DNA of 64,000 bases from Lutimonas saemankumensis (GCF_020171465.1 NZ_JAIUZR010000004.1:372001-436000), one strand, 5' to 3'; positions 46,677-56,435 are shown, counted from the first letter of the stretch. The notes: generated by a model not told the origin, from the sequence alone. Made by a program: numbers and translations.

Positions 46677-47317
46677 AATATCAACCCTACGCGGATATCA
46701 TTCACATTGATATCATATGGGTTTTCCGGCGCGTTATTGAGTAAATCGTTTAATCCATAATACACGTGTAGATTCCACTTGTTGTATCCCGCCGAAAATG
46801 TAAGTCCGTATATAAAATCATTGATACTTACAATGTCTCTGATGTCGTAATCATATGCCTTGTCCGAACTTGTTTTGTTTGCGAATACATAGGAAATTTT
46901 AAAGCCGGGATAAAATCTCCAGAATTTATATTTGGTAGCCGTAGATCCCCTGAATCTTAATTCCAATGGTAGCTCTAAAGTATGGATATTGATTTTATTG
47001 TTTAGGGTTCCTACTTCAGTCGGCGGATCCGTCTGATCAAATTTAATGTTGAAGTAATAATTGGTAAATCCGTATCCCAAACCAGCCCCTAAAGCAACAT
47101 TTCTCTTTTTGTTAAGAGGGAAATCTTTAATAAAACCTAATCCAACCCCAAACGAAAAACCTGACTGATCAATTGGATCAGGTGTATTGAGCAATTGCAC
47201 GTAGGTAAGATTAAAATAAAGTTGATCTTCAAGGTATTTGTCATCGACAAACATTTCTTTATTCTGCGCCTGAAGAGAACCGATAAATAAAAGAAACAGT
47301 ATGGCTGTCCTAAGCAT
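46664..47317 (-). CDS. Outer-membrane beta-barrel protein (PorT-type porin family)
   Basis: 217 residues with a signal peptide (1-~17, ending LQAQ) and about eight amphipathic strands; it ends in the aromatic residues FYIF typical of outer-membrane proteins. The layout GFSFGVGLGFIKDF, then LELPLELRFR, is that of the small barrel family that includes PorT of the type IX secretion system. I do not claim it is PorT itself. The 13-bp overlap with the convergent membrane protein gene is at the 3' ends. Confidence 0.78.
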   Translation of the reverse strand: MLRTAILFLLFIGSLQAQNKEMFVDDKYLEDQLYFNLTYVQLLNTPDPIDQSGFSFGVGLGFIKDFPLNKKRNVALGAGLGYGFTNYYFNIKFDQTDPPTEVGTLNNKINIHTLELPLELRFRGSTATKYKFWRFYPGFKISYVFANKTSSDKAYDYDIRDIVSINDFIYGLTFSAGYNKWNLHVYYGLNDLLNNAPENPYDINVNDIRVGLIFYIF

Positions 47318-47380
47318 AATACCTTATTGAATGATCAAAGGTAACTTTTTTAAGGAAGAATTCCCAAGCAAAAGGATCTA

Positions 47381-48418
47381 CTAGTTCAACAAATGTGGCT
47401 CAAGGTTGATCTGAAGCTTTTTGGAAAGAATCTTCCTTAATTCTTCAGCCGTTTCGGGCTCTATCAGGTTCAACGCCTTAACTCCACATAATTTTTCAAT
47501 TAATTCAGCTCCTGCATAAGTATTGGTGGCAATACCGCTTACAATATCAGGTACCATCTTAAAACTCTTCATCACACCATAAACTGCGTATGGATCTGAT
47601 GCACACAGGATATTGCATTTCACAGAGTCCTTCAATTCTTCAAAAGCGATGTCACCGTTATATGGTTCAAGAGGAGAGGCTCCTAATTCTATTACCGCAA
47701 CATCGGCATCCACACCTTGAATTCTGCTTAACAATTGCACAAGTTTTTTTCTGAATTTCTCTCTTGGGAAAATAGAAGAGGGAAGTCCTATATCGACAAA
47801 ATCAAAAATATGGCTCGCTCCAACATCCTTAAGGGAAAGCGTATCCCTGTAACGGCTCGCACCTGTGAGTTTACCTGCAACAATTTTAAGCCCTGCACGT
47901 TTCAATTGATTAACAATGATCCTGGCCACTGTTGTCTTGCCTGCCGACATAGAGGTCCCGACAAGAAGAATTACCGGCATGTCGAATTTCCTGTAGGGTA
48001 CAGTTTTAACATAATCATCCATTTTGCAAATCTTACCTTCCCGCATGACATGACCAACATACTTGATTTCAATCAGGTCCGGAACACGAACAGATTTAGA
48101 TGTGCATTTCCCGACAAGTCCACCTCCGGTGAGCAGGTGCATGATACCATCCTCCTCTGCTTCTCTCCATGAACCGGTAGCCTCAAGGGTTGCATACCTT
48201 TCTCCAAGTGCTCCTGCAACAAGATCCTCTTTCATAAAACTTCTCATTCTTCCGTTGATCAGTTCTATCTGCATCTGATCATTTCCGGTTTTAGTAATCT
48301 GACCGATTACATAATCTCCTGTTTTCCATTTGAACTTCTCCAACTTCTCAACTTCAAAAGGGTATTTGTGCAGATCACCTATTCTCAGCATCGAAGAAAA
48401 AATATATTCTGAATTCAT
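47381..48418 (-). CDS. DUF1611 P-loop protein (possible D-amino-acid N-acetyltransferase)
   Basis: 345 residues. The N-terminal ~140 form an alpha/beta domain; a P-loop GTSMSAGKT lies at 154-162, followed by TGASRYRDTL and VIELGASPLEP. This is the DUF1611 family; the studied member DgcN acetylates D-glutamate. Whether this one uses the same substrate is not visible. It is 3 bp after the M20 peptidase, itself 19 bp after a flavin reductase, so the three are one operon. A pair of an N-acyltransferase with an amidohydrolase suggests handling of N-acyl amino acids. Confidence 0.82.
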   Translation of the reverse strand: MNSEYIFSSMLRIGDLHKYPFEVEKLEKFKWKTGDYVIGQITKTGNDQMQIELINGRMRSFMKEDLVAGALGERYATLEATGSWREAEEDGIMHLLTGGGLVGKCTSKSVRVPDLIEIKYVGHVMREGKICKMDDYVKTVPYRKFDMPVILLVGTSMSAGKTTVARIIVNQLKRAGLKIVAGKLTGASRYRDTLSLKDVGASHIFDFVDIGLPSSIFPREKFRKKLVQLLSRIQGVDADVAVIELGASPLEPYNGDIAFEELKDSVKCNILCASDPYAVYGVMKSFKMVPDIVSGIATNTYAGAELIEKLCGVKALNLIEPETAEELRKILSKKLQINLEPHLLN

Positions 48419-48421
48419 AAT

Positions 48422-49609
48422 TTATGCTTTTTGGGGTGAAACAATAATTTCTTGCTCTATATCTTCATTTGCCAGTAACATGGCCAAAAGTGTTGTTCTT
48501 TCGATCAGCTTTTCTCTAAAAATAAACTCATGCCTTGCGTGGGCACCGTCACCAACAGTTCCCAAACCATCCAGGGTTGCCGTGTAAAGACTGGTTGTGT
48601 TGCCGTCTGACCCACCTCCTGCCGTGGTCTCTTCAAGATTCAGTTCCATACTTGAACCTATTTTCTTTGCCAGTTTCCAAAGCTTTTGATTTCTTTCCGT
48701 TCTTTCCATAGGCGGCCTTCCAAACCCTCCCTCTATGGCTATGGAAGTGCCTTTGTGCTTTGGCCGAAGGTTCAGAATCTTTTTTTCAACTTCACGGGCA
48801 TCTTCCAGGTTATAAACTCTCACATCCACCACAGCCTGACTTTCTTCAGCAATAACATTAGCCGATGATCCTCCTTCGATCATTCCCACATTAACGGTTA
48901 TTCCTTTTTCAAAATCATTAAGCTGAAACAAATTCTGAATTTGATAGGACAATTCGACAATGGCGCTAACTCCTTCTCCGGGATTCAATCCTGCATGAGC
49001 AGGTTTTCCAAGTACCCTGATTACAAATTTTCCGATTCCTTTTCTAGCTGTTTTTAACTTTCCTTCAAACCCTAATGGAGGCTCCAGTATAAACGCTCTC
49101 TTTGCAATTTTTGCAACTCTTTTGATCGCCATTGTAGACTCAAAACTTCCTATTTCCTCATCAGAATTGATCAGTATTACGGGACATAAATCCATTTTGG
49201 CCCCAATATTCCGTAGCGATTTCAAGGCAAAGATCATTTGGGTTATTCCGGCTTTCATGTCAAAAATTCCGGGGCCTGCTATTTTTCCGTTTACCTCCTT
49301 GATTGGCATGGATTCAATGGTGTTTAACTTCCATACGGTATCGCAGTGTCCGACCATCAGTTGAATCCCTTTTCCTTCCTTAACAAGAGGCCTTGCAAAA
49401 AGATAACCACCCGTTCTTTTTCCTGGAAACAACAGGGTATAGAATCCAAGTTCCGACAAGGAATCTTCTAAGATCTTAAGTATTTGTTGCTGCGATGATT
49501 TATTTTTCGAAGGTGTTTCACAGGCCACAAGACGTTTTAAAAAAGCGATCATTTCTTTCTGATGCTTCTTTAAATACTGATCAATATGTCTAGCGACAGA
49601 TGTTTCCAT
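48422..49609 (-). CDS. M20-family metallopeptidase, carboxypeptidase G2-like
   Basis: 395 residues, cytoplasmic. Zinc ligands follow the M20 order: H in MVGHCDTVWKL, D in GPGIFDMKAG, E-E in NSDEEIGS, D/E in the EPP segment after FILEPPLG and H in GAHARHEF. A dimerisation domain with the conserved His (GKPAHAGLNP) lies between. The closest type is glutamate carboxypeptidase, which releases glutamate from N-acyl or folate-type amides. It is the second gene of the DUF1611 operon. Confidence 0.88.
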   Translation of the reverse strand: METSVARHIDQYLKKHQKEMIAFLKRLVACETPSKNKSSQQQILKILEDSLSELGFYTLLFPGKRTGGYLFARPLVKEGKGIQLMVGHCDTVWKLNTIESMPIKEVNGKIAGPGIFDMKAGITQMIFALKSLRNIGAKMDLCPVILINSDEEIGSFESTMAIKRVAKIAKRAFILEPPLGFEGKLKTARKGIGKFVIRVLGKPAHAGLNPGEGVSAIVELSYQIQNLFQLNDFEKGITVNVGMIEGGSSANVIAEESQAVVDVRVYNLEDAREVEKKILNLRPKHKGTSIAIEGGFGRPPMERTERNQKLWKLAKKIGSSMELNLEETTAGGGSDGNTTSLYTATLDGLGTVGDGAHARHEFIFREKLIERTTLLAMLLANEDIEQEIIVSPQKA

Positions 49610-49628
49610 GCCAAACTATTTAAATCCC

Positions 49629-50243
49629 CTAACGTTTGAAATCTTTTGGATAGGGATAGCTATAGGTTTTTTCAATACTGGCAAACCGACCTTGTGCAAT
49701 GTAGGCCAGCAGGGGATGTTCGTAAATTTGCTTTTGCTGCCCTTCATCTGAAATGATTATATAATCTTTGTCTACCCAGGCGGATTCAATTTTACCGCAT
49801 ATCATACTATAATCATCAAAGCCATCTATAATCTTAAAAAGACGGCAATCCAAAATCACATAAGAATCCTTTAAGTAAATGCTTGTTCCTTCTTCATTGA
49901 ATATGGTGGGTATCTGATCTGATATTTCTTTTGAAAAGTCTTTTACAGCGGATCTAGGCATTGCAGCAAGGGAAGACATTAATATATGATCCGGCTTTAC
50001 AAAACTGACTGAAAATCTATCGTGGTCTTTAATATTGTGATAAGTTCTGTGGCGGGGAGTACATACGAATCCAAAATAATCTGAAAACCCCAGTGGAGTG
50101 ACCATGTGTTTGGGCGCAAGGTCAAATCCGTTCTCTTCCTGCGTTCCAACAACCACTAAGGGAGCAACCATATAAAAATGGTCCCAGATTGATTCTTTAA
50201 CGTCTAAAGATATAAAGTCTTTAAAAGGTTCCTTCACTTGCAT
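49629..50243 (-). CDS. Flavin reductase-like FMN-binding protein
   Basis: 204 residues in the split-barrel flavin reductase family (PPVVVGTQEENGFDLAPKHM-type start, RHRTYHNIKDHDRFSVSFV, shortened to YHNIKDHDRFSVSF). It probably binds FMN and reduces it or uses it on a small substrate. First gene of the operon with M20 and DUF1611. No dedicated oxygenase partner is seen, so a role within the operon is open. Confidence 0.8.
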   Translation of the reverse strand: MQVKEPFKDFISLDVKESIWDHFYMVAPLVVVGTQEENGFDLAPKHMVTPLGFSDYFGFVCTPRHRTYHNIKDHDRFSVSFVKPDHILMSSLAAMPRSAVKDFSKEISDQIPTIFNEEGTSIYLKDSYVILDCRLFKIIDGFDDYSMICGKIESAWVDKDYIIISDEGQQKQIYEHPLLAYIAQGRFASIEKTYSYPYPKDFKR

Positions 50244-50336
50244 AATACGTCCTCATTTTAGTCTAAACCCTATCTTTTAAAGTTACTAAAAATGATGATG
50301 ATTTCCAATTATTTGGCCTTGTATTTACTCTGGAAC

Positions 50337-50371
50337 AAAAAAAAATGCGAACCAATTGGTTCGCATTTTTT
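50337..50371 (-). terminator. Terminator after hppA
   Basis: A perfect 30-bp palindrome (AAAAATGCGAACCAA and its complement, 50341-50370) with flanking A/T tracts. It lies 23 bp past the hppA stop. Confidence 0.93.
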
Positions 50372-50393
50372 CTAGTTTCAATTAGATCGAAGC

Positions 50394-52739
50394 CTATTCT
50401 TCGGTGCTTTCTTCTTTAGCTTCCTTTTTATCAGCTCCATCATTATTATCTGCCTCAGCTTTTTCCTCTTTCAATACATCAGATTCAACGACAACAGTTT
50501 TTTCATCAGCTGTAACTTCCTGAGAAGAAGACTCACTGATCGAAACCTGCTCGGTAACCTGAATTGATTCCATGTTATGTGCGGTAATTGTTTCAGCTTC
50601 CATAGCGATACTTGGTGCGATGACCAGGGCAACTACGGACATTAACTTTAACAATATGTTTAGGGAAGGGCCTGATGTATCCTTGAACGGATCTCCTACA
50701 GTATCCCCTACTACGGCAGCTTTGTGGGCACCTGTTCCTTTTCTTCCCTGTTCCTCGATCATCTTTTTAGCATTATCCCATGCACCACCTGCATTTGACT
50801 GAAAGATGGCCATTAATACCCCCGCAGTAGTTACTCCCGCAAGAAGTCCTCCTAACATTTCCGCGCCACCAACAAAACCTATCAAAACGGGCACAGCTAT
50901 GGCCAACAGACCTGGAAGTACCATTTCTTTGATTGAAGCCTGGGTAGAGATCTCAACACATTTTTCATACTCGGCTACTCCATCGGCAGCATCAAAGATT
51001 TTTCTGTCTTCTTCTGAAGCTTTCGACATATCCGAATCATATTTTCTCATTACTTCCAACGCGGCATGCAAGGCAGGAATATCTCTAAATTGACGTCTTA
51101 CTTCTTCAATCATTGCCATGGCCGCTCTTCCAACTGCATTCATTGATAAAGCAGAAAATACAAAAGGTAGCATACCTCCTACAAGCAATCCCGCCATAAT
51201 TCTTGGTTGTGAAACGTCAATTGCTGATACGTTAGCTGTCTTCATAAAAGCCGCGAACAATGCAAGGGCCGTCAAAGCTGCAGAAGCGATGGCAAATCCT
51301 TTACCAATTGCAGCAGTTGTGTTACCAACAGCATCAAGTTTATCGGTACGCTCTCTTACTTCAGATGGCAGTTCCGCCATTTCTGCAATACCTCCTGCAT
51401 TATCAGAAATTGGTCCGTAAGCATCAACTGCCAACTGGATTCCAGTATTGGCAAGCATGCCCACTGCTGCGATCGCGATCCCGTAAAGACCCGCAAACTG
51501 ATGGGATACCAAAATCGCACCGGCGATCAAAATAATGGGAATAGCTGTTGACATCATTCCAACACCCAATCCGGCAATAATATTTGTAGCAGATCCTGTT
51601 TCAGACTGTTCCACAATAGAATTTACAGGTTTGGTCCCGGTTCCTGTATAATATTCCGTTATTTTCCCAACTCCAAATCCGGCAATTAACCCTGATAATA
51701 CAGCCCAAAAAACTCCTAAAGAGGTAAATTCTCTACCATCAACCAGCCAGTTTGCCGGTAATAGACCAGATTGTACTATGATAAAATAAGAAGCTACGAT
51801 CATTAAAAACCCTGAACCGAATTCTCCCAGATTTAATGCCTTATGAGGGCTTCCTCCATCCTTAACTTTCACAAATAATGTTCCAATGATAGACATGATA
51901 ATTCCTACTGCTGCGAGGACAAGTGGTAAATAAACACCTCCCAATCCATTGTAGCTGCCGGCAAATTCCGGTAAAGTTGCGAAAAACGCTCCCAATACCA
52001 TCGTACCTATTATCGAACCGACAAATGATTCAAATAAGTCGGCTCCCATTCCTGCTACGTCTCCAACATTATCTCCTACGTTATCCGCAATCGTTGCTGG
52101 GTTTAAAGGGTGATCCTCAGGAATCCCTGCTTCTACTTTTCCTACAAGGTCCGCTCCAACGTCAGCAGCTTTTGTGTATATTCCCCCGCCAACACGAGCA
52201 AATAAAGCAATAGAAGATGCTCCCAGAGAAAACCCGGATAGAACATTAAGAACTTCATTGATACCCCAGCCTAGTTCGCTGTAGATCATGAAAAGACCAC
52301 TAAGCCCTAATACGCCAAGACCAACTACACCCAAGCCCATCACAGCTCCACCTGCAAACGCCACTTCCAGGGCTTTTCCTAAAGAGGTTCTCGCCGCCTG
52401 AGTGGTTCTTACATTCGCTTTAGTTGCTACACGCATTCCTATGAACCCAGCCAGGGCCGAACAAATTGCACCTACAATAAAAGATACAGCTACCATACCA
52501 TTCGATCCTTCCTCAGACTGACCTTTGAAGAATAATAATACAGCTACAGCGATAACAAAAATTGATAAAATCTTATACTCCGCTTTCAAAAATGACATGG
52601 CACCCTCAGCGATGTGCTTTGCGATGTTTGCCATTTTTTCTTCCCCAACTTCCTGTTTAGATACCCATGCATTTTTAATAAACACAAATGCCAGGGCAAT
52701 CACGCCAAATAAAGGCAAATAACTTACGATTAATTCCAT
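50394..52739 (-). CDS. hppA: Membrane-bound ion-pumping pyrophosphatase, K+-dependent type, with acidic tail
   Basis: 781 residues, about 16 membrane helices. It couples PPi hydrolysis to H+ and/or Na+ export across the inner membrane. [19 protein letters not shown] is the PPi-site signature, and [19 protein letters not shown] has Ala where K+-independent enzymes have Lys, so it is K+-dependent; the ion pumped cannot be read with confidence. The last 69 residues (713-781) are an unusual Glu/Ser/Lys-rich cytoplasmic-or-outer tail, absent from most family members. It is followed by its own terminator and lies beside soluble ppa. Confidence 0.95.
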   Translation of the reverse strand: MELIVSYLPLFGVIALAFVFIKNAWVSKQEVGEEKMANIAKHIAEGAMSFLKAEYKILSIFVIAVAVLLFFKGQSEEGSNGMVAVSFIVGAICSALAGFIGMRVATKANVRTTQAARTSLGKALEVAFAGGAVMGLGVVGLGVLGLSGLFMIYSELGWGINEVLNVLSGFSLGASSIALFARVGGGIYTKAADVGADLVGKVEAGIPEDHPLNPATIADNVGDNVGDVAGMGADLFESFVGSIIGTMVLGAFFATLPEFAGSYNGLGGVYLPLVLAAVGIIMSIIGTLFVKVKDGGSPHKALNLGEFGSGFLMIVASYFIIVQSGLLPANWLVDGREFTSLGVFWAVLSGLIAGFGVGKITEYYTGTGTKPVNSIVEQSETGSATNIIAGLGVGMMSTAIPIILIAGAILVSHQFAGLYGIAIAAVGMLANTGIQLAVDAYGPISDNAGGIAEMAELPSEVRERTDKLDAVGNTTAAIGKGFAIASAALTALALFAAFMKTANVSAIDVSQPRIMAGLLVGGMLPFVFSALSMNAVGRAAMAMIEEVRRQFRDIPALHAALEVMRKYDSDMSKASEEDRKIFDAADGVAEYEKCVEISTQASIKEMVLPGLLAIAVPVLIGFVGGAEMLGGLLAGVTTAGVLMAIFQSNAGGAWDNAKKMIEEQGRKGTGAHKAAVVGDTVGDPFKDTSGPSLNILLKLMSVVALVIAPSIAMEAETITAHNMESIQVTEQVSISESSSQEVTADEKTVVVESDVLKEEKAEADNNDGADKKEAKEESTEE

Positions 52740-52807
52740 TTTAAGTGTACTGTTTTTTAAGTGATTTGATTTTTAAGGTGCTAAAAGTAAGCAAACTTAT
52801 GAGATAA

Positions 52808-52840
52808 AAAAAACCACTATTCAATTAAATAGTGGTTTCA
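52808..52840 (-). terminator. Terminator after ppa
   Basis: 11-bp stem AAACCACTATT (52811-52821) / AATAGTGGTTT (52828-52838); on the minus strand it is followed by a T-tract. Confidence 0.88.
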
Positions 52841-52868
52841 TATATCCTACCTTTTTCAGGCCATCAAA

Positions 52869-53396
52869 CTATATGGTAAAGGTTCTTTTTTTCTTGTGCT
52901 CACTTTCCTCGTATCGCTTTACACATTGTTTGTAAATCTTTACTGCTTCCTCAGAATTTCCCCATCCCCCGGTATCAACTTTCTTTTCTTCAAGATCCTT
53001 GTAAACCTGGAAAAAATGCTCAATTTCTTTCAAACGGTGTGGGTTCAAATCTGAAATATCCATCCTTTTGCTGTAAATCGGGTCATTTACCGGAACACAG
53101 ATAATCTTTTCATCAGGGCCTTTTTCATCAGTCATATGGAAAACACCGATTGGCCTTACCTCCATGACCACCATGGGGTAGGTTGGTTCAGCTCCCAGTA
53201 CCAGTACATCTAGAGGATCCTTGTCAAGTGCAAGTGTTTCGGGAATAAATCCGTAATCTCCTGGATACATCATCGATGAGAATAACATTCTGTCAAAACG
53301 AATCTTGTTCAGCACAAAATCATATTCATATTTATTTCTGCTTCCTTTTGGGATTTCAATTAATACATCAAATGTTAGTTGCTTTTTGCTACTCAT
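52869..53396 (-). CDS. ppa: Soluble inorganic pyrophosphatase (family I)
   Basis: 175 residues. It hydrolyses PPi in the cytoplasm. KGSRNKYEYD, YPGDYGFIPET and DKDPLDVLVLG (Mg2+-binding Asp cluster) are complete. It sits upstream of hppA on the same strand but has its own promoter and terminator, so the two PPi-using enzymes are separately expressed and would compete for the same pool. Confidence 0.96.
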   Translation of the reverse strand: MSSKKQLTFDVLIEIPKGSRNKYEYDFVLNKIRFDRMLFSSMMYPGDYGFIPETLALDKDPLDVLVLGAEPTYPMVVMEVRPIGVFHMTDEKGPDEKIICVPVNDPIYSKRMDISDLNPHRLKEIEHFFQVYKDLEEKKVDTGGWGNSEEAVKIYKQCVKRYEESEHKKKRTFTI

Positions 53397-53411
53397 GTTT
53401 TAAATTTTTTG

Positions 53412-53419
53412 CAAAAATA
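53412..53419 (-). promoter_or_regulatory. Candidate -7 element of ppa (TATTTTTG)
   Basis: Exact TAnnTTTG match 15 bp before the ppa start codon, with no recognisable -33. Confidence 0.5.
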
Positions 53420-53578
53420 CAACTTTAGATGACTTGGTCTCATTAAAACGCTACAAATGTTATATTCAAAGGAGGAGACTTTCCAGTTAAATTATTGAAT
53501 TCAAGGACCCTATCCCATATTATGATCATTTTGAGATGTAATTTCTCAGGCAAATATTTTGAAAATCTAATTATTATT

Positions 53579-53608
53579 TAGATATTTGTCTAATTATATA
53601 AGTATCTA
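53579..53608 (+). promoter_or_regulatory. Possible operator before the ArsR-type regulator
   Basis: TAGATA (53579-53584) and TATCTA (53603-53608) are inverted 6-bp arms 18 bp apart, ending one base before the start codon. A -7-like GATATTTG lies in it. Autoregulation is typical of SdpR-type repressors. Confidence 0.4.
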
Positions 53609-53609
53609 T

Positions 53610-53870
53610 ATGAACTCATTATTCAAAGCTCTTAATGATGACACCCGCAGGCAAATCATTGAATTGCTCAAAGACAGGGATCTTAATGCCGGGGAAATTG
53701 CTGCTCATTTTGAAATGTCAAAACCCAGTATTTCTCATCATCTGGACATTTTGAAAAGAGCCGAATTAATAAGCAGCGAAAAAAAAGGGCAATTTGTCAA
53801 TTACTCTTTGAATACTACTATTCTTGAGGACTTGATCTCTTGGATATTAACTTTAAAAAATAAATCATGA
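53610..53870 (+). CDS. ArsR-family repressor, SdpR-like
   Basis: 86 residues, essentially one winged helix-turn-helix: ALNDDTRRQIIELL, AGEIAAHFEMSKPSISHHLDIL, shortened to MSKPSISHHLDIL as the recognition helix, then the wing. No metal-binding cysteines, which separates it from metal-sensing ArsR proteins. It overlaps the SdpI gene by 4 bp (ATGA). In the Bacillus sdp system SdpR is an autorepressor of the sdpRI operon controlled by SdpI; the same logic is plausible here. The ATG at 53610 is used instead of the TTG at 53586, which lies in the operator. Confidence 0.9.
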   Translation: MNSLFKALNDDTRRQIIELLKDRDLNAGEIAAHFEMSKPSISHHLDILKRAELISSEKKGQFVNYSLNTTILEDLISWILTLKNKS

Positions 53871-54529
53871 ACTTTTCCTTAAAAAAAGAACTTCCGCTCA
53901 TTGGTATCGTACTTGTGCCTTTTGTTTATCTGTATGTAGTTTGGGATAAATTACCCGAGAAGGTTCCTGTTCATTGGGACATCAATGGGGAAATAGATCG
54001 CTACGGCAACAAGTCAGAACTCATCCTTGTGGCTTTCCTCTTACCCGTTTTTATCTATGTCCTTTTTTTGATCATCCCTAAAATCGATCCCAAGCAAAAG
54101 ATCTATAAAATGGGTAGAAAATATGATGCTCTAAAAACTGTCCTCACACTTTTTATGTCAGTCCTTGCCATGATCATCATCTATGCTTCCATGCATGAAA
54201 CTTTGTACAATCCAAATTACATCCTCTTACTGGTTGGTGTGCTCTTCACTGTTTTGGGCAATTTCTTTAAAACCATTCGATCCAATTATTTTATTGGAAT
54301 CAAAACTCCCTGGACACTTGAAAATGAAACGGTTTGGAAGGAGACACACAAACTCGCAGGTAAGATCTGGTTCATCGGAGGACTGATTATCGTCTTGTCC
54401 TGTTTGATTTTGGAAAAAAAGGCCAGTTTTAACCTTTTTCTAATAGTAACTATTCTAATAACTATAATTCCTGTAGTCTATTCTTATCTTAAATTTCGCA
54501 ACCTTAACCTCAATGAACGAAATCAATAA
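53867..54529 (+). CDS. SdpI-family membrane protein (DUF1648)
   Basis: 220 residues with six predicted membrane helices. VPVHWDINGEIDRYGNK near residue 35 is the DUF1648 signature (HWDxxGxxDRYG), and FIGIKTPWTLENETVWKETH is the SdpI signature in the second half. In Bacillus SdpI gives immunity to a secreted toxin and recruits the repressor to the membrane; in most bacteria the partner signal is unknown. No toxin gene is seen next to it. Confidence 0.9.
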   Translation: MNFSLKKELPLIGIVLVPFVYLYVVWDKLPEKVPVHWDINGEIDRYGNKSELILVAFLLPVFIYVLFLIIPKIDPKQKIYKMGRKYDALKTVLTLFMSVLAMIIIYASMHETLYNPNYILLLVGVLFTVLGNFFKTIRSNYFIGIKTPWTLENETVWKETHKLAGKIWFIGGLIIVLSCLILEKKASFNLFLIVTILITIIPVVYSYLKFRNLNLNERNQ

Positions 54530-54860
54530 AAATCATTTCATTGCTGGGCTGCTGGCAGTCCTGGCAGGCTTTGCAGCAAAAACAATTTACCGACCCTTTG
54601 CATATGAGCATCAGGTAAATGATTTCGGGCTATCTGACGGGGCACCAAGTTTCTTCTATGTCATCGGTTTTTCTCAACTTTTACTTGTCAAAAAATTCAG
54701 GCACCCGAGGTTGGTTATTCTTATGGTTATAGCCGGATCTCTGGCCTATGAATTCTGGCAAATGAGAAATCAGGCTTTAGACTTTATTGATCTTGGAATG
54801 TCCCTGCTTGGCGGAATTGGGTCTTTCGTGTTATTAAAAATCTTCCAAAATGATAAATGA
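54513..54860 (+). CDS. Small membrane protein, unknown
   Basis: 115 residues with three or four membrane helices. It overlaps the SdpI gene by 17 bp, so it belongs to the same operon. YEFWQMRNQALDFIDLGMSLL resembles the E-x-x-Q...D-x-x-D pattern of VanZ-like proteins, and the cores YEFWQ and DFIDLGMSLLGG may be remnants of that fold, but it is shorter. A possible third component of an SdpRI-type locus. Confidence 0.65.
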   Translation: MNEINKNHFIAGLLAVLAGFAAKTIYRPFAYEHQVNDFGLSDGAPSFFYVIGFSQLLLVKKFRHPRLVILMVIAGSLAYEFWQMRNQALDFIDLGMSLLGGIGSFVLLKIFQNDK

Positions 54861-54944
54861 TGCGCTCTTTACAAATTTTGGATCATGGAAAAATGTATCT
54901 TGCGGAATAACCAATCATCTAAAACAATAGTTCATCCGCTTTAA

Positions 54945-56435
54945 ATGAAAAAATTTCGTTTCCCAACCGCCCAAACAATTTTATTTACCATTGCGGGCCT
55001 TGTCACCCTGCTTACCTGGATCGTACCGGCCGGAAAATACGATACCTTGAAATACAATTCAGATGAAGAAATTTTTGAACGAATCAGTTCTGAAGGATCA
55101 GTTCAAATTCCTGCCTCTCAGGAAACATTAGACAAACTAGACATTCTTATTCCTTTGGAAAAATTTACCAGCGGTAGCATATACAAACCGATAAGCATAC
55201 CAAATACTTACAAAAGTCTGGAGGCAAGACCACAGGGCTTTGCGGCATTTGTAAAATCTCCGGTACGAGGTATTATAGAAGCAGCAGATATCATTTTTTT
55301 GGTTTTGATTATAGGAGGGCTCATCGGTATTATGAATAAAACAGGGGCATTTGATGCCGGCATTTCCTGGCTCGCCAAGAATTTAGAAGGCAGGGAATAT
55401 TTACTGATCATTATGGTAACCGTACTAATTGCTGCAGGGGGTACAACCTTTGGATTAGCCGAAGAAACCATGGCCTTTTTTCCAATTCTAATCCCTGTTT
55501 TTCTCGCAGCAAAATACGACGAAATGGTGGGGCTGGCCAGCATCTTTCTTGGCTCCGCAATAGGCACAATGTGCTCAACAATAAATCCTTTTTCGGTGAT
55601 CATAGCCTCTGATGCAGCTGGAATTAACTGGACCACGGGCTTGAATGGAAGAATCATTATGCTGTTGACATGCCTAGTGATTACCATAATTTATATCATT
55701 CGTTATGCAAATCGGGTCAAAAAAGATCCGAAATCCTCTCTTCTTTTCGAGGAAAAAAAATCTGCCTCCAATCATTTCAAAGGTCTTGATCATTCCTTAA
55801 AACTAACATTACGGTTAAAATTGATTCTCCTGATCTTTTCAATGAGTTTTATCATCATGATTGTCGGAGTATCGGTGCTTGACTGGTGGTTTGTTGAAAT
55901 GACGGCAACGTTTCTCGTCGGTTCGATTCTCATTGGATTTGTCGGTCAGATCAAGGAAACGGATTTTGTTGAATCATTCTCAAAAGGAGCGGCAGAATTA
56001 CTTGGCGTAGCTTTTATCATTGGTATTGCCAGGGGGGTATCGGTAATTATGGATGACGGGCTGATTAGTGACACCATGCTTTATTATGCAAGTTCGCTCA
56101 CTGAAGGAATGAATAAAGGAGTATTTACCAATGCTATGCTCTTTGTATATGCAGGACTGTCATTTTTTATTCCTTCTTCTTCAGGAATGGCCGTTCTAAC
56201 CATGCCAATCATGTCACCTTTGGCTGATTCGGTTCAAATTGGCCGAGAAATAATTGTAAATTGTTATCAATACGGAATGGGCCTGTTTTATTTGATTAAC
56301 CCAACGGGCTTGATTCTCGCTTCACTTGCTATAATAAAAGTAGGGTTTGATAAATGGCTGAAATTTGTCATGCCCCTGTTTATTATTTTGATTCTTGTAA
56401 CTATGGTCCTCTTGACAATGTTGGTTTATTTATGA
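54945..56435 (+). CDS. YfcC-family carboxylate/amino acid carrier
   Basis: 496 residues, about 12-13 membrane helices, inner membrane. PTAQTILFTIAGLVTLLTWI and VPAGKYDT at the N-terminus, then a ~70-residue extracytoplasmic insertion, GTTFGLAEETMAFFPILIPV near 165, and GSAIGTMCSTINPFSVIIAS: all typical of the YfcC/DcuC-type anaerobic C4-dicarboxylate or basic amino acid carriers. Substrate is uncertain. It precedes the DUF1080 gene by ~190 bp and may feed the same catabolic region. Confidence 0.9.
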   Translation: MKKFRFPTAQTILFTIAGLVTLLTWIVPAGKYDTLKYNSDEEIFERISSEGSVQIPASQETLDKLDILIPLEKFTSGSIYKPISIPNTYKSLEARPQGFAAFVKSPVRGIIEAADIIFLVLIIGGLIGIMNKTGAFDAGISWLAKNLEGREYLLIIMVTVLIAAGGTTFGLAEETMAFFPILIPVFLAAKYDEMVGLASIFLGSAIGTMCSTINPFSVIIASDAAGINWTTGLNGRIIMLLTCLVITIIYIIRYANRVKKDPKSSLLFEEKKSASNHFKGLDHSLKLTLRLKLILLIFSMSFIIMIVGVSVLDWWFVEMTATFLVGSILIGFVGQIKETDFVESFSKGAAELLGVAFIIGIARGVSVIMDDGLISDTMLYYASSLTEGMNKGVFTNAMLFVYAGLSFFIPSSSGMAVLTMPIMSPLADSVQIGREIIVNCYQYGMGLFYLINPTGLILASLAIIKVGFDKWLKFVMPLFIILILVTMVLLTMLVYL

